From Paenibacillus qinlingensis (GTDB lineage Bacteria > Bacillota > Bacilli > Paenibacillales > NBRC-103111): DNA of 64,000 nt. Shown here one piece after another: positions 33,433 to 41,869 of the stretch (within the stretch, counting starts at the first letter, position 1; each line of letters opens with the position of its first letter). The DNA is taken from assembly GCF_013204845.1 (NCBI RefSeq), contig NZ_JABMKY010000022.1, forward strand, positions 1 to 64,000. Reading direction: 5' to 3'. The notes under the pieces are model-generated. The model searched no databases. It was given only the letters and a program-made list of their open reading frames with translations, and was not told where the DNA came from. Both the position numbers and the translations under genes were made by a program.

Positions 33433-33765
33433 GTGTTCGGCAAACGTCTGGCAGAGCTTAGAAATAGTAAAGGGATTAGCCAATATGAACTAGCATCACA
33501 GATGAACCTTTCACGCGGACAAATCGCTAATTATGAACAAGGTACCCGTGAACCTGACTTTGCTACTCTGATAGCATTGGCTGATTTTTTTGAGGTAAGT
33601 TTGGATTCACTTCTCGGTAGAGGTTGGACAGTAAACGAGGAGTTAGATAATATTGCTTATCTTAGTGGAAATAAAGAGAAGCTAACAATTGAGGAAGCAG
33701 ACTTTTTAAAAGAGAGTTTAATATCACTGCGGAAATATGAGTCTCAGTTGAAGATCAAGAAATAA
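33433..33765 (+). CDS. XRE-family transcriptional regulator
   Basis: A 110-residue Cro/CI-type protein. An N-terminal helix-turn-helix (GKRLAELRNSKGISQYELAS, LSRGQIANYEQGTREPDFAT) is followed by FFEVSLDSLLGR and a short charged helix for dimerisation. Such proteins bind inverted repeats; two matching GACAC/GTGTC repeats lie just upstream. It starts with GTG, with GAGGTG about six bases before it. It may control itself, the divergent 96-aa gene, and perhaps the neighbouring defence genes. Its stop codon lies inside the terminator stem. Confidence 0.85.
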   Translation: MFGKRLAELRNSKGISQYELASQMNLSRGQIANYEQGTREPDFATLIALADFFEVSLDSLLGRGWTVNEELDNIAYLSGNKEKLTIEEADFLKESLISLRKYESQLKIKK

Positions 33766-33797
33766 ACACACCTGAACCTCAGGTGTGTTTATTTCTT
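33757..33797 (+). terminator. Terminator overlapping the XRE stop codon
   Basis: A perfect 19-bp stem (AAGAAATAAACACACCTGA and complement) with a 3-base loop. The left arm contains the TAA stop codon. The T-rich right arm serves the plus strand and the A-rich left arm could serve the minus strand. Confidence 0.75.
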
Positions 33798-34082
33798 CAA
33801 TATCATAATTTAATTCTATATGTATGTGAGATAGGAAACGAGTTAATAGAGACTGTAATAGTCCGCTAAAGCCTGGATTTTTTTAGGTTTTTGACATTAC
33901 CTTTACGTTCATTTATACATAATCTGATTGTGTTTCATTCAATAATAGAAGAGGTGCCGCGGCACCATCTCTATTACCTAAATGGTAAGAAATACAAATT
34001 ACTTCTATAACTTCTTAAATACTTATCTCTCTAAATGCAAATATAAAAGTCGCATGTTGTATTCAACACACTCCTAATTAAT
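33798..34082. other. AT-rich intergenic stretch with a GC palindrome
   Basis: No gene was found. A perfect 14-bp palindrome, GGTGCCGCGGCACC, stands out at 33953-33966 in an otherwise AT-rich stretch, with partly complementary flanks (ATAGAAGA and TCTCTAT). No clear T-run follows, so it is not a convincing terminator. A weak hairpin (TGTTG/CAACA) at about 34053-34066 may end the operon to the right. Confidence 0.35.
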
Positions 34083-34982
34083 CTATATATCGAGATGTTT
34101 GCCACAATGACCTATATAAATAATATGCGAGACAACATCAATATAATAATGAATTCGAATAAATGGCCCTATTTTAATATGCCATTCAAACAATTTTTTC
34201 CCTAATCCAGGAACTACAAATAGTCGTTGAGCTTCATACCGCTTTCTATTCAAGGTTTCATTAGATTCTCCCGATATGTCAAATCCAGTTTCCATTTTGT
34301 AAAACTTCATTCTCTCTTTATCATTTACATTATCTTCAAGCAATTTCAAATCAATCTCTAGAGCTAGTATGGTATACAGGACTTCAGAATATCTACCATG
34401 AAAATTATGTTGTCTTGCGCTTTTTATTGCACTAGGTAAAATAATAATTTTACTAATACGCTTAGTAATTTCATTAAAAACATCAAATATATTTTTTAAT
34501 ATTAGATTCTTCTCAAAAAAACTTTCCAGAGATGGGATCCCTATGCAATTAATAATTTCTAATGATTTCGAGTTAGTACTAACTTTATAGTTCGATTCTA
34601 TAAGGCAATTTTCATTCTCAAGAGAAAGTATATAGCTTTGACCATCCTCAAAACATATGGCTAATAGTTCTTCACATAACTTAGACTGAAACGTTGGCTT
34701 TATTGTTGGTTGTAATGTTGGTGTAGAGGAAAAATAAGGCCCACTGTTCATAATACCTATGATAAAAGTTGCTACTTCATTTACTCCCGAGTGTTTATGA
34801 AGATAATGCTGTAAGGTCCCACCTTCGATTAACTCTGTGCTCCAAATATCCTCTCTTATTTTAAATCCGAAATTGTTTATTCGAAGAATTGGTATAAATC
34901 TAGCAATTTCTCCAAGATGACATTCAATATTATATGTAGATGTCATTGTTAAATAGTTGTGGTTTAAATAGAAATTATTCAT
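34083..34982 (-). CDS. Unknown protein, third gene of the DUF262/DUF3696 operon
   Basis: A 299-residue protein I do not recognise. It has no signal peptide or membrane helix. The C-terminal ~50 residues (LGKKLFEWHIKIGPFIRIHY, then IIYIGHCGKHLDI) look like a small alpha/beta module and recall the closing strands seen in some RelE-like or nuclease-type proteins, but no catalytic residues can be assigned. Its ATG lies four bases after the end of the ATPase gene, so it belongs to that operon. It is a candidate effector or specificity subunit; this is inference. Confidence 0.6.
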   Translation of the reverse strand: MNNFYLNHNYLTMTSTYNIECHLGEIARFIPILRINNFGFKIREDIWSTELIEGGTLQHYLHKHSGVNEVATFIIGIMNSGPYFSSTPTLQPTIKPTFQSKLCEELLAICFEDGQSYILSLENENCLIESNYKVSTNSKSLEIINCIGIPSLESFFEKNLILKNIFDVFNEITKRISKIIILPSAIKSARQHNFHGRYSEVLYTILALEIDLKLLEDNVNDKERMKFYKMETGFDISGESNETLNRKRYEAQRLFVVPGLGKKLFEWHIKIGPFIRIHYYIDVVSHIIYIGHCGKHLDI

Positions 34983-34986
34983 AATT

Positions 34987-36291
34987 TTATTTTATTAACC
35001 CCAACATATCGTTATAAGTTTGGTCAAAAAAATCTTCTGGCCAAAATTCTAATCTTCCATCTTTAGTAATAATAATCTCCTCGTACGTTACAACATCCTC
35101 TTTTTTTTCAAAAAAATATATATTTATATGCTCTAAAAGATCAGGATTTTGCTTTATCCTTAATCTAATTCTATTAATAATATGTTCACTATGTGTTTCA
35201 ATCAATAATTTACGACCATGTTTAATCGCAAATATACATAAGTCACCAAGAATCCCTTGCAGCCTAGGATGAAGATGAACTTCTGGATTTTCAATTAATA
35301 ACATATCACCTGGTTGGCTACTCAAAATCAAGGTTAAAACTGGAAGTATTTGAGAAATCCCAAAACCTACTTGGTTTAATGTATACTTTCTTCCACCAAT
35401 ATCTTCAACTAATAATTTGAAGTGGTCTTCGATAAAATCACAAGTAACTTTATAAGATTCACCTAATATTTTTTTTATCCATGCATCAAAAATATCCGAA
35501 AATACTTGATAATTCTGGCCATCTAATTCAAACTGTACATTATTATTCCAATTTAAATGAATTATCTCTGCTGTAAATTCTCCAGATAATCCAATCTGTG
35601 AAGATACAAGATTATTTTTTTCTCCTAATTTATCTAACCGAAATGCTTTAATATACTTTATTTTGTTATTAGTTGATAATAGCTCTAATAATTGACGAAC
35701 ATTACCATATTCAGCACTACAGAGCTTTTGGTAATCTCTATCTCGAGAATTATATATTACGGGTTCTGGGACAACACCTTGGAATCTCACAAAACCATTA
35801 TCTTTCGTACTTTTTACCTGATAAAAAATATCATGTTCATCATCAAGTAAAGTAAATGATATTGAGTGGACTTCATTATCGTTATTGGGATGATTCAATT
35901 TATAATTTACTTCAATTGAAGAAAGTACCGGGTTTTGACTAACAGGTAAGTGTTCAAATTTACTTGGACTATGATATATAAAAGATATTTCTAATTCTTT
36001 AAATCCATACTTATTTAATAACACAGTTGAAAAACGTACGGAAAATTCTATTGTTTCATCCAATGCCTTGTCTTTAAATAATATATCTGAAAATTTCCCC
36101 ATGTTTAGCTGTTCGTTTAGTGATAGTACAGTATAACTCTCACTTCTGTTTTGGGTAATAAGATATATAGCTTGTAATAAAGAAGACTTTCCAGAGTTGT
36201 TTGTTCCAGACACAATTGTTAAACCAGGAAAGCGAAAATTATTATAACCTTCGTACCCTTTGAAATCTTTAATGTTAAACTCATTAATCAT
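34987..36291 (-). CDS. AAA-type ATPase of the DUF3696 family (RecF/OLD-like)
   Basis: A 434-residue ABC/SMC-like ATPase. It opens INEFNIKDFKGYEGY and has Walker A GTNNSGKSSLL. A central region with LNQVGFGISQILPVLTLIL precedes the Walker B-containing LLIENPEVHLHPRLQG and the switch LIETHSEHIINRIRLRI. The C-terminal EEIIITKDGRLEFWPEDFFD matches DUF3696. It lacks the TOPRIM nuclease of full OLD proteins. Such ATPases couple DNA or complex sensing to an effector in several defence systems. The start overlaps the DUF262 gene by four bases. Confidence 0.85.
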   Translation of the reverse strand: MINEFNIKDFKGYEGYNNFRFPGLTIVSGTNNSGKSSLLQAIYLITQNRSESYTVLSLNEQLNMGKFSDILFKDKALDETIEFSVRFSTVLLNKYGFKELEISFIYHSPSKFEHLPVSQNPVLSSIEVNYKLNHPNNDNEVHSISFTLLDDEHDIFYQVKSTKDNGFVRFQGVVPEPVIYNSRDRDYQKLCSAEYGNVRQLLELLSTNNKIKYIKAFRLDKLGEKNNLVSSQIGLSGEFTAEIIHLNWNNNVQFELDGQNYQVFSDIFDAWIKKILGESYKVTCDFIEDHFKLLVEDIGGRKYTLNQVGFGISQILPVLTLILSSQPGDMLLIENPEVHLHPRLQGILGDLCIFAIKHGRKLLIETHSEHIINRIRLRIKQNPDLLEHINIYFFEKKEDVVTYEEIIITKDGRLEFWPEDFFDQTYNDMLGLIK

Positions 36292-37331
36292 AAAGAGCCT
36301 CCATCATCATTTAAATATATACTATTCATAAATTTCATCCAAGTTTCAAATCTATACAATACCATTTTTTTATTTGAAGTGTTCTTTTTCAAAGAATTTT
36401 GGAACTCATTGTCGGTATTCAACAAAAATAGTAAATGGTTGTTGATTAGTTCAATTTGTTCACCATTAGATAGTTCATTTTTAATGCACCTTGCAAAAGA
36501 ATACGTTAGAATATCAAATAACGCCATATTAATTTTCGCAATATCATTGCTTTTACAAAAAGCATTTTCTCCAAAAACTAGTAACAAATTATACATTGTT
36601 ATTTGAAATGTCTCTCGAATTTGGTTGTATGATAATTTGTTAATAATATTACTATCAACGAATTGATTTATAAATGAATTCATTTTACCCTTATATTGAT
36701 TGTATCCTAGAAAATAAAATGCCAGAAATCTCAAAATCATCTCCTCAGCGATGTAACCATTTGGCTGAATGTTATTTCCCGTTAAATTCAGAAACTCCTT
36801 CACTGTGGATAATTCTTTTAACCATAACCTTTTATCTCCCAGCTTTGAAAAAGCTATCTCATATCCGGTTAAATTTATGCTAGTAGTATTTATTCTTTGG
36901 AAAATCTCGAACTTAATGCTTGAGTCCGAACTCTTCTTTAATATATTAACAAAGAAAGGATATTCTTGGACTTTCCTTTGTTGTGAAACTTCCAGTTGAG
37001 AAAAAAATACACCTTCAATACCAGTTATTGATGCCCTTCTAAGGCCAAATTTACCTTCAATAAAATCAATAATTGCTCTTAATCGTTGTTGCCCATCGAT
37101 AACTTCCCATTTCCCCCGCTCTCTCTCAGCAAAATAAAGAGGGGGTATAGGGAAATTCATTAGTATTGATTCAATTAAATGGCTTTTTTTCTCAACATTC
37201 CAAACCTCACCACGTTGATATACTGGTTGTAATTCAATATCACCTCGTTTGAATCGATTAACTAAATCAAATAATGTGTATTGTCCCCTATCCATATTAA
37301 TAAAAGGTAAGTTATTATAAGAATTGTTCAA
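36288..37331 (-). CDS. DUF262 (ParB/GmrSD-like) protein
   Basis: A 347-residue protein with the DUF262 signature at the N-terminus: FKRGDIELQPVYQRGEVWN, SHLIESILMNFPIPPLYF, then WEVIDGQQRLRAI. The DGQQR motif is the ParB/sulfiredoxin-like nucleotide-binding or nuclease site used by GmrS and related anti-phage proteins. A helical C-terminal half follows, without the DUF1524 His-Me nuclease found in full GmrSD. It starts with TTG nine bases after GAGGAGG and leads a tightly coupled three-gene operon with the DUF3696 ATPase. It is a probable defence component. Confidence 0.85.
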   Translation of the reverse strand: MNNSYNNLPFINMDRGQYTLFDLVNRFKRGDIELQPVYQRGEVWNVEKKSHLIESILMNFPIPPLYFAERERGKWEVIDGQQRLRAIIDFIEGKFGLRRASITGIEGVFFSQLEVSQQRKVQEYPFFVNILKKSSDSSIKFEIFQRINTTSINLTGYEIAFSKLGDKRLWLKELSTVKEFLNLTGNNIQPNGYIAEEMILRFLAFYFLGYNQYKGKMNSFINQFVDSNIINKLSYNQIRETFQITMYNLLLVFGENAFCKSNDIAKINMALFDILTYSFARCIKNELSNGEQIELINNHLLFLLNTDNEFQNSLKKNTSNKKMVLYRFETWMKFMNSIYLNDDGGSL

Positions 37332-37618
37332 TTGTGATATCCTCCTCTCCTTATAACTATTTCCAATATTAGTGATATGTAGTATCTTTTAAAGTAATGA
37401 GTCGTAATGAAATTAAATAAATTAAATAAATTAGATCAAACTCAATCATTAATTTCTTCATAAATTTTTGATTCCCTCTAAAAAATCAAATCCTTATAAT
37501 ATATTCAACTAATTAATGGAAATATAAAGCAAATAAGCTCGGAATTTTAGCCATCTTTATTTTAACACCAGTCTAACACCAGATCATTAAAAAATCTAAA
37601 GTACGACCAATCATTGTA
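37332..37618. other. AT-rich intergenic stretch with 11-bp-spaced repeat
   Basis: It contains the upstream region of the DUF262 operon. Two copies of TAACACCAG lie at 37563-37571 and 37574-37582, one helical turn apart, compatible with a protein-binding site. No gene was seen. Confidence 0.35.
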
Positions 37619-37681
37619 ATGGGCTATCGATGTCGAGACGAGGAAATGCCTAGGACAATAAGCCACAGGAGTAATTTTTAA
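37619..37681 (+). CDS. Possible 20-aa leader-like ORF
   Basis: ATG to TAA, encoding a basic peptide beginning MGYRCRDEEMPRT. Its stop overlaps the ATG of the next small frame (TAATG). No clear ribosome binding site precedes it. It may be a remnant of a decayed gene rather than a working peptide. Confidence 0.2.
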   Translation: MGYRCRDEEMPRTISHRSNF

Positions 37682-37767
37682 TGCAGGCCATAAGGGGCCA
37701 TGTTAACCATCATAGCCGCCCAGCATTAGCAGAACTACAACGTAAAATTGACAGTTACATTCGCTAA
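37681..37767 (+). CDS. Possible 28-aa peptide or gene remnant
   Basis: ATG to TAA, encoding a basic helical peptide that includes RPALAELQRKIDSYIR. AGGAG lies nine bases upstream of the ATG, inside the preceding small frame. The ending looks like the C-terminus of a larger protein, so a degraded gene is as likely as a real peptide. Confidence 0.25.
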   Translation: MQAIRGHVNHHSRPALAELQRKIDSYIR

Positions 37768-37917
37768 TAGCAATACTCGATATCAATGGAGATTAAAAAA
37801 GATGACCCTGTGCATTACATAAATCATCTATTGTTAGTTGCCTCGAAATAAATTAGGTTTTATTTAAGTGTCCTTGACAGAGGTTCAGAGCAATTTATGT
37901 CTAGGGTTTTAGCTTAT
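37768..37917. other. Short intergenic stretch
   Basis: Between the small frames and the convergent membrane-protein gene. No terminator or repeat was recognised. Confidence 0.3.
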
Positions 37918-38814
37918 TTATTGCTCACTTTCACGACTGCGCAGAATTCTCATTAACTTATCTGAAAATAATGTAACAATGACTGCAGCTACAATTGTGC
38001 CATCTAGTACCTTTACTGTTAATACGTGAACTCCACTAATTAGACCATATACATACTTTTGTTGAAGCATATCTCCTATATTAGAATAATACTCATTCAT
38101 CGGAATCTGGTGATGCAACATAAAGGAAAAATAAAACATATCAATGATTTGGTGCTGATCTAATAACATTGTCATTGTCGAAGAATATATAATTGCATAT
38201 AAGAAGTCAGGTACAACTAAAAACAAAATAATAATAAAAATATAAGAACCAACTATTTTGAAAATATCATTTTCGGCACTAGTACTGATTGAGATTGCTG
38301 ATTTTACTAAATATATGCAGATTGAAATTAATAGCCAAATAATAAAGAATGTTAATGTGCCTAGAAAGTAGATGGTCAATCCATTATCTAAAATGGCCTT
38401 TAAGTCACCATGATAATATAAATTAATCACTGGATTCATTAAAGCAAGTGCCAAAAAAAGAAAAATAAAAAATAAAAAAAATACCGATAAATATCTTATT
38501 AGACCATATTCATAAACTCCCGGATTCCATTTCCGTGTTAACAAGATTAACATTTTATTGTGGTTTTTTAGTAATTGGTAATAACCATATAAAAAGAATG
38601 CACACATCTTAACTAGAGAAGGGAAAATTAAAACTAGTAATATTATTTTGTCTCTCTTGTTAAGCCTCTTACGAATAAATAAGTAACCAACGTAAAGCAT
38701 CAAACTAATATATGAAGTCAATTCAAGCTTGGTTAATATAAAAATAAAGTAATTCAAACAACCTACGAGAAGCCATGACATAATAACAAGCGTCTTTTTC
38801 AATGACTCAGACAA
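37918..38814 (-). CDS. Polytopic membrane protein of unknown function
   Basis: A 298-residue protein with about six predicted membrane helices: residues ~8-30, 33-47, 57-78, then ~108-128, 146-170 and 184-212, with a possible re-entrant segment near 255-285. The C-terminus is charged (LMRILRSRESEQ). It starts with TTG after GGGGAGAGG. It lies 127 bases downstream of the helicase-nuclease gene on the same strand and may be part of that transcript. I do not recognise the family. In a defence island it could be a membrane effector, but no evidence beyond position supports this. Confidence 0.6.
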   Translation of the reverse strand: MSESLKKTLVIMSWLLVGCLNYFIFILTKLELTSYISLMLYVGYLFIRKRLNKRDKIILLVLIFPSLVKMCAFFLYGYYQLLKNHNKMLILLTRKWNPGVYEYGLIRYLSVFFLFFIFLFLALALMNPVINLYYHGDLKAILDNGLTIYFLGTLTFFIIWLLISICIYLVKSAISISTSAENDIFKIVGSYIFIIILFLVVPDFLYAIIYSSTMTMLLDQHQIIDMFYFSFMLHHQIPMNEYYSNIGDMLQQKYVYGLISGVHVLTVKVLDGTIVAAVIVTLFSDKLMRILRSRESEQ

Positions 38815-38941
38815 GATAAAACCCTCTCCCCTATACTATTCCACTTTAATCCCCTACAAGTAAACTCCCCTGATCCACAGTTTATCTATATTAATCTAGA
38901 CTGAAAAATTCTCATCACGCTCGTCAAATTCGTAAAATAGA

Positions 38942-41704
38942 TTATCCGTAAATGCTATCCTTTACCTCTTTAAATTTTAATCTAAGCTTCTCTATCTCAC
39001 CGCTGCCAGTTGTCGGAAATCTAATAAAAGCTACATCATGTTTCTTAATGATGCTATCTTTCATTTCGTCTCTCACTAACTGTTCCGGGTTATTGGCATG
39101 AGAAGCAAACCCATCAACCTCTATAAGAAGAACAGGTTTGTTATTCAGAGTGTGATAGATAACAAAATCAACAGAAGCATTATATTTCACATAACTCTTT
39201 TCTCTATCCGTAAGTAGATCTGTATCACTAAATAGATTTTTCAACAAAATCTGTGTTCCCGCTCTAAAGCATTTGAACTCTGAATCCACTAATAAATCTT
39301 GAATACAAGTCCACATAATATTTTCTGATTTGAATCTAGATGCATTTAATAATCTGCTTTGTAAGTCTATCAGTTTCTCTGAAAAGTCCTTATATAACAA
39401 GTCAAATACAGAAATAACATCGCTTTGAATAATGTTTTCATCCAGTGCACTGTATTCCATATATCGAATTAAATCACTGACTTCCTTACTTTCATTTTCA
39501 AATAAAGTGTGATCAGTAACAAGGATGAATCGGTCTCTAGCTCTTGATACAGCAACATTAATTATACAAGGATCGTCGACAAAAGGGATGCCAAACCTAC
39601 CCATAAATGAGTGATCCAAGACAGTAGAAAATAACATGACTGACTTTTCCCTGCCCTGATACTTGTGTACCGTATCCGCTTCAATATGTGATTCTAGTAG
39701 GGAAACAGCTGTCTTTACTTGTTTACGATAAGGTGCAGCAAACCCTATATCTTCTGAATTTTCTACAAACCTCTGTGGATTCTCTAAGAACTGTACAATT
39801 ACATCTAACTCTCTTTGGTTAAAATTACCTTTATCCGCACCGCGAGTTACCCTTCTCATGTGATTTCCTTTTTCCGTACGAATAAGGACTAGTGGGCTCT
39901 GACTCTCATTCCCATAAGTAAAAGGAATTAACTCCTCGTTATAATACTTCTTATTGCAGAAATTTATAATCTGAGGATGACATCTGTAATGTTCCTTCAG
40001 CAACTCTTTTGGTACTGAGCTTTCGAATACTCTCATCACAGATGATAGAACATTTTGCTTAAAATAATCATAGGACTCTTCTACTTCGTCAGAGGTGATT
40101 TTCTGTTTTATGTCCATATCAACAATTTGTGGGAGTTGTTTCATATCTCCAACTACAATAGCATTTTTACAACATGATAAAGCTAAAGCACCCGTAAGCA
40201 AGTCAACTTGTGAAGATTCATCAATAATTACGTAATCGAATAAAAAACCCTCAGGAATACAATTTCTTAACGAATGTGTTGTGCTCAAAATTACGGGAAA
40301 GTGCGCAATAAAATCTTCAAAGTTACCTTTGTTTCTATATGATTTTTCATTCATTTTCACTTGCTTGATGTGTGAATATTTCTGATTCAATTTATGTCTA
40401 AATAGCTTAATAGACAATTCCTCGTGTCTCTTCAGCAACGGTTCAAATGAGCCTCCATCTAACTCCTTTTGAATAGTTGCGATTTCGTGCTCTACCTTTT
40501 CTATTTTTAACCTATAATAATATTTCTGCAAATTGATGATGTAACCCACTTCTTGTTCTTTTAATGCTTTGAAATCCCTAAAACCATGCTTCCAGAGCAT
40601 CTTTAGTTTATAGAAAAAATGCTCTGAATTCTCTTTTTCTACTGCAATATGATGATCAGCCAAAAAAGATATAATACCTTCTGGGCTCTTACGGTAGAAA
40701 GGGAGTTTATGAATAGCTTCAAGATTTTGATTACTGTAATAACTCTCGAAATGCTCTTGCTCCAACCGGTAAGCAGACAGCTTCTGCTGTAATATCGCTT
40801 TTTTATTATTCAACTCTAGCAAATGATTAATTCGATCGTTCAGTTCTCTTAGTGTCGTAACTAACTCCAATTCTTCAATGTCGCTTTCCCAGCTTAAATC
40901 CCTAAATTTAGGTGTTTCCTGAAAAAATTTCTTCTTATTTTCGCTTTTCCCTAATGAAGCTACGAAAAACTCATAGCCATCCTTTACTAACTTATCCTTA
41001 ACGTTCTGAACAGCTGCGTTATTTCCAGATACTACAGCAACTGTTTTATTGAGCATCACCAGATTTGCTATGATATTAAGAATGGTTTGTGTTTTCCCAG
41101 TGCCAGGTGGACCTTCAATAACGGATAAGTTACTTTCCAAAGCATTTTCGAGGGCTTTTTTTTGACTTAAATTAAACCTGAATGGGAATATGGTATTTCT
41201 ATCAGGAGAATGCTCAATTTTGATTTTGCTCTGGTTCATATAGCTGAACAGTATACTTTGCGGATTTATATAATTAAGTTTTGCAAATTCTTTCATCAGG
41301 AAAGCATCTTTTTCGTCATCTGTCTTCGTATATTGTGAGATTTCGGACCAGTAATGTAAGAGCCTCTGAAATTTAGTAGGTCCACGATTTGAACTATCTA
41401 CTACAATATTTCTATAATCAAATACTTGTGCGTGACCAGCTTTGAATATGACTTTAGCTTTTTCACCGAAAACTAACATTTCCTTGATTTCAAATAGTTG
41501 ACTTTCTTTGTAATAAAAAAACTTATCCGAAACGTCCACATGGAATGGATTCTCTAGAACAGTAATTCTTTCTTTATTATAGGGATACTCCATACTCTTA
41601 CCTTGGTATTTCACTTTAACTCTCGAGCCTTCATCAATAAATGATTCGATCCCTGATGTCTTATCTTCATCATCAATTAAGATTAAGTATTTTTGCGAAT
41701 CCAT
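38942..41704 (-). CDS. SF1 helicase with C-terminal DUF2726-like nuclease domain
   Basis: About 920 residues. A UPF1/AAA_11-AAA_12-type helicase core has motif I EGPPGTGKTQT, motif II VIIDESSQVD, motif III VVGDMKQLPQ, motif IV region EHYRCHPQIINFCN, motif V HKYQGREKS and motif VI VAVSRARDRF. A coiled-coil-rich insertion (~290-440) separates motif Ia and II. The C-terminal ~110 residues fit DUF2726, a PD-(D/E)XK-type nuclease: VDFVIYHTL, then LLIEVDGFASHANN and KKHDVAFIRFPT. The first in-frame ATG lacks a ribosome binding site; the ATG at 41704 follows AAAAGGA. Similar helicase-nuclease fusions occur in phage defence islands. Confidence 0.85.
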   Translation of the reverse strand: MDSQKYLILIDDEDKTSGIESFIDEGSRVKVKYQGKSMEYPYNKERITVLENPFHVDVSDKFFYYKESQLFEIKEMLVFGEKAKVIFKAGHAQVFDYRNIVVDSSNRGPTKFQRLLHYWSEISQYTKTDDEKDAFLMKEFAKLNYINPQSILFSYMNQSKIKIEHSPDRNTIFPFRFNLSQKKALENALESNLSVIEGPPGTGKTQTILNIIANLVMLNKTVAVVSGNNAAVQNVKDKLVKDGYEFFVASLGKSENKKKFFQETPKFRDLSWESDIEELELVTTLRELNDRINHLLELNNKKAILQQKLSAYRLEQEHFESYYSNQNLEAIHKLPFYRKSPEGIISFLADHHIAVEKENSEHFFYKLKMLWKHGFRDFKALKEQEVGYIINLQKYYYRLKIEKVEHEIATIQKELDGGSFEPLLKRHEELSIKLFRHKLNQKYSHIKQVKMNEKSYRNKGNFEDFIAHFPVILSTTHSLRNCIPEGFLFDYVIIDESSQVDLLTGALALSCCKNAIVVGDMKQLPQIVDMDIKQKITSDEVEESYDYFKQNVLSSVMRVFESSVPKELLKEHYRCHPQIINFCNKKYYNEELIPFTYGNESQSPLVLIRTEKGNHMRRVTRGADKGNFNQRELDVIVQFLENPQRFVENSEDIGFAAPYRKQVKTAVSLLESHIEADTVHKYQGREKSVMLFSTVLDHSFMGRFGIPFVDDPCIINVAVSRARDRFILVTDHTLFENESKEVSDLIRYMEYSALDENIIQSDVISVFDLLYKDFSEKLIDLQSRLLNASRFKSENIMWTCIQDLLVDSEFKCFRAGTQILLKNLFSDTDLLTDREKSYVKYNASVDFVIYHTLNNKPVLLIEVDGFASHANNPEQLVRDEMKDSIIKKHDVAFIRFPTTGSGEIEKLRLKFKEVKDSIYG

Positions 41705-41825
41705 ATATGCCAAATCCTTTTTCATTGTTTTGGAAAAAATATCCTAACATTATTAATGTTTAATTCCACAATTAAACTTAATATCCCTTTTTTCTCCAAT
41801 ATCCTCAAAAAAACGACAAAGGTCA

Positions 41826-41862
41826 CAAAACAAAAGATCACCTGTTATCCAGATGATCTTTT
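41826..41862 (-). terminator. Terminator of the McrB-DUF2357-MazG-DUF2075 operon
   Basis: On the minus strand AAAAGATCA.CTG and CAG.TGATCTTTT form a 12-bp stem followed by TTTTG, eight bases past the DUF2075 stop. It separates this operon from the SF1 helicase gene. Confidence 0.85.
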
Positions 41863-41869
41863 TAGATAT

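Noticed and set aside
33953-33966. GGTGCCGCGGCACC palindrome as a terminator or dif/att site
   Set aside because: No T-run follows on either strand and no second copy was seen in the window, so no function is claimed beyond recording it.
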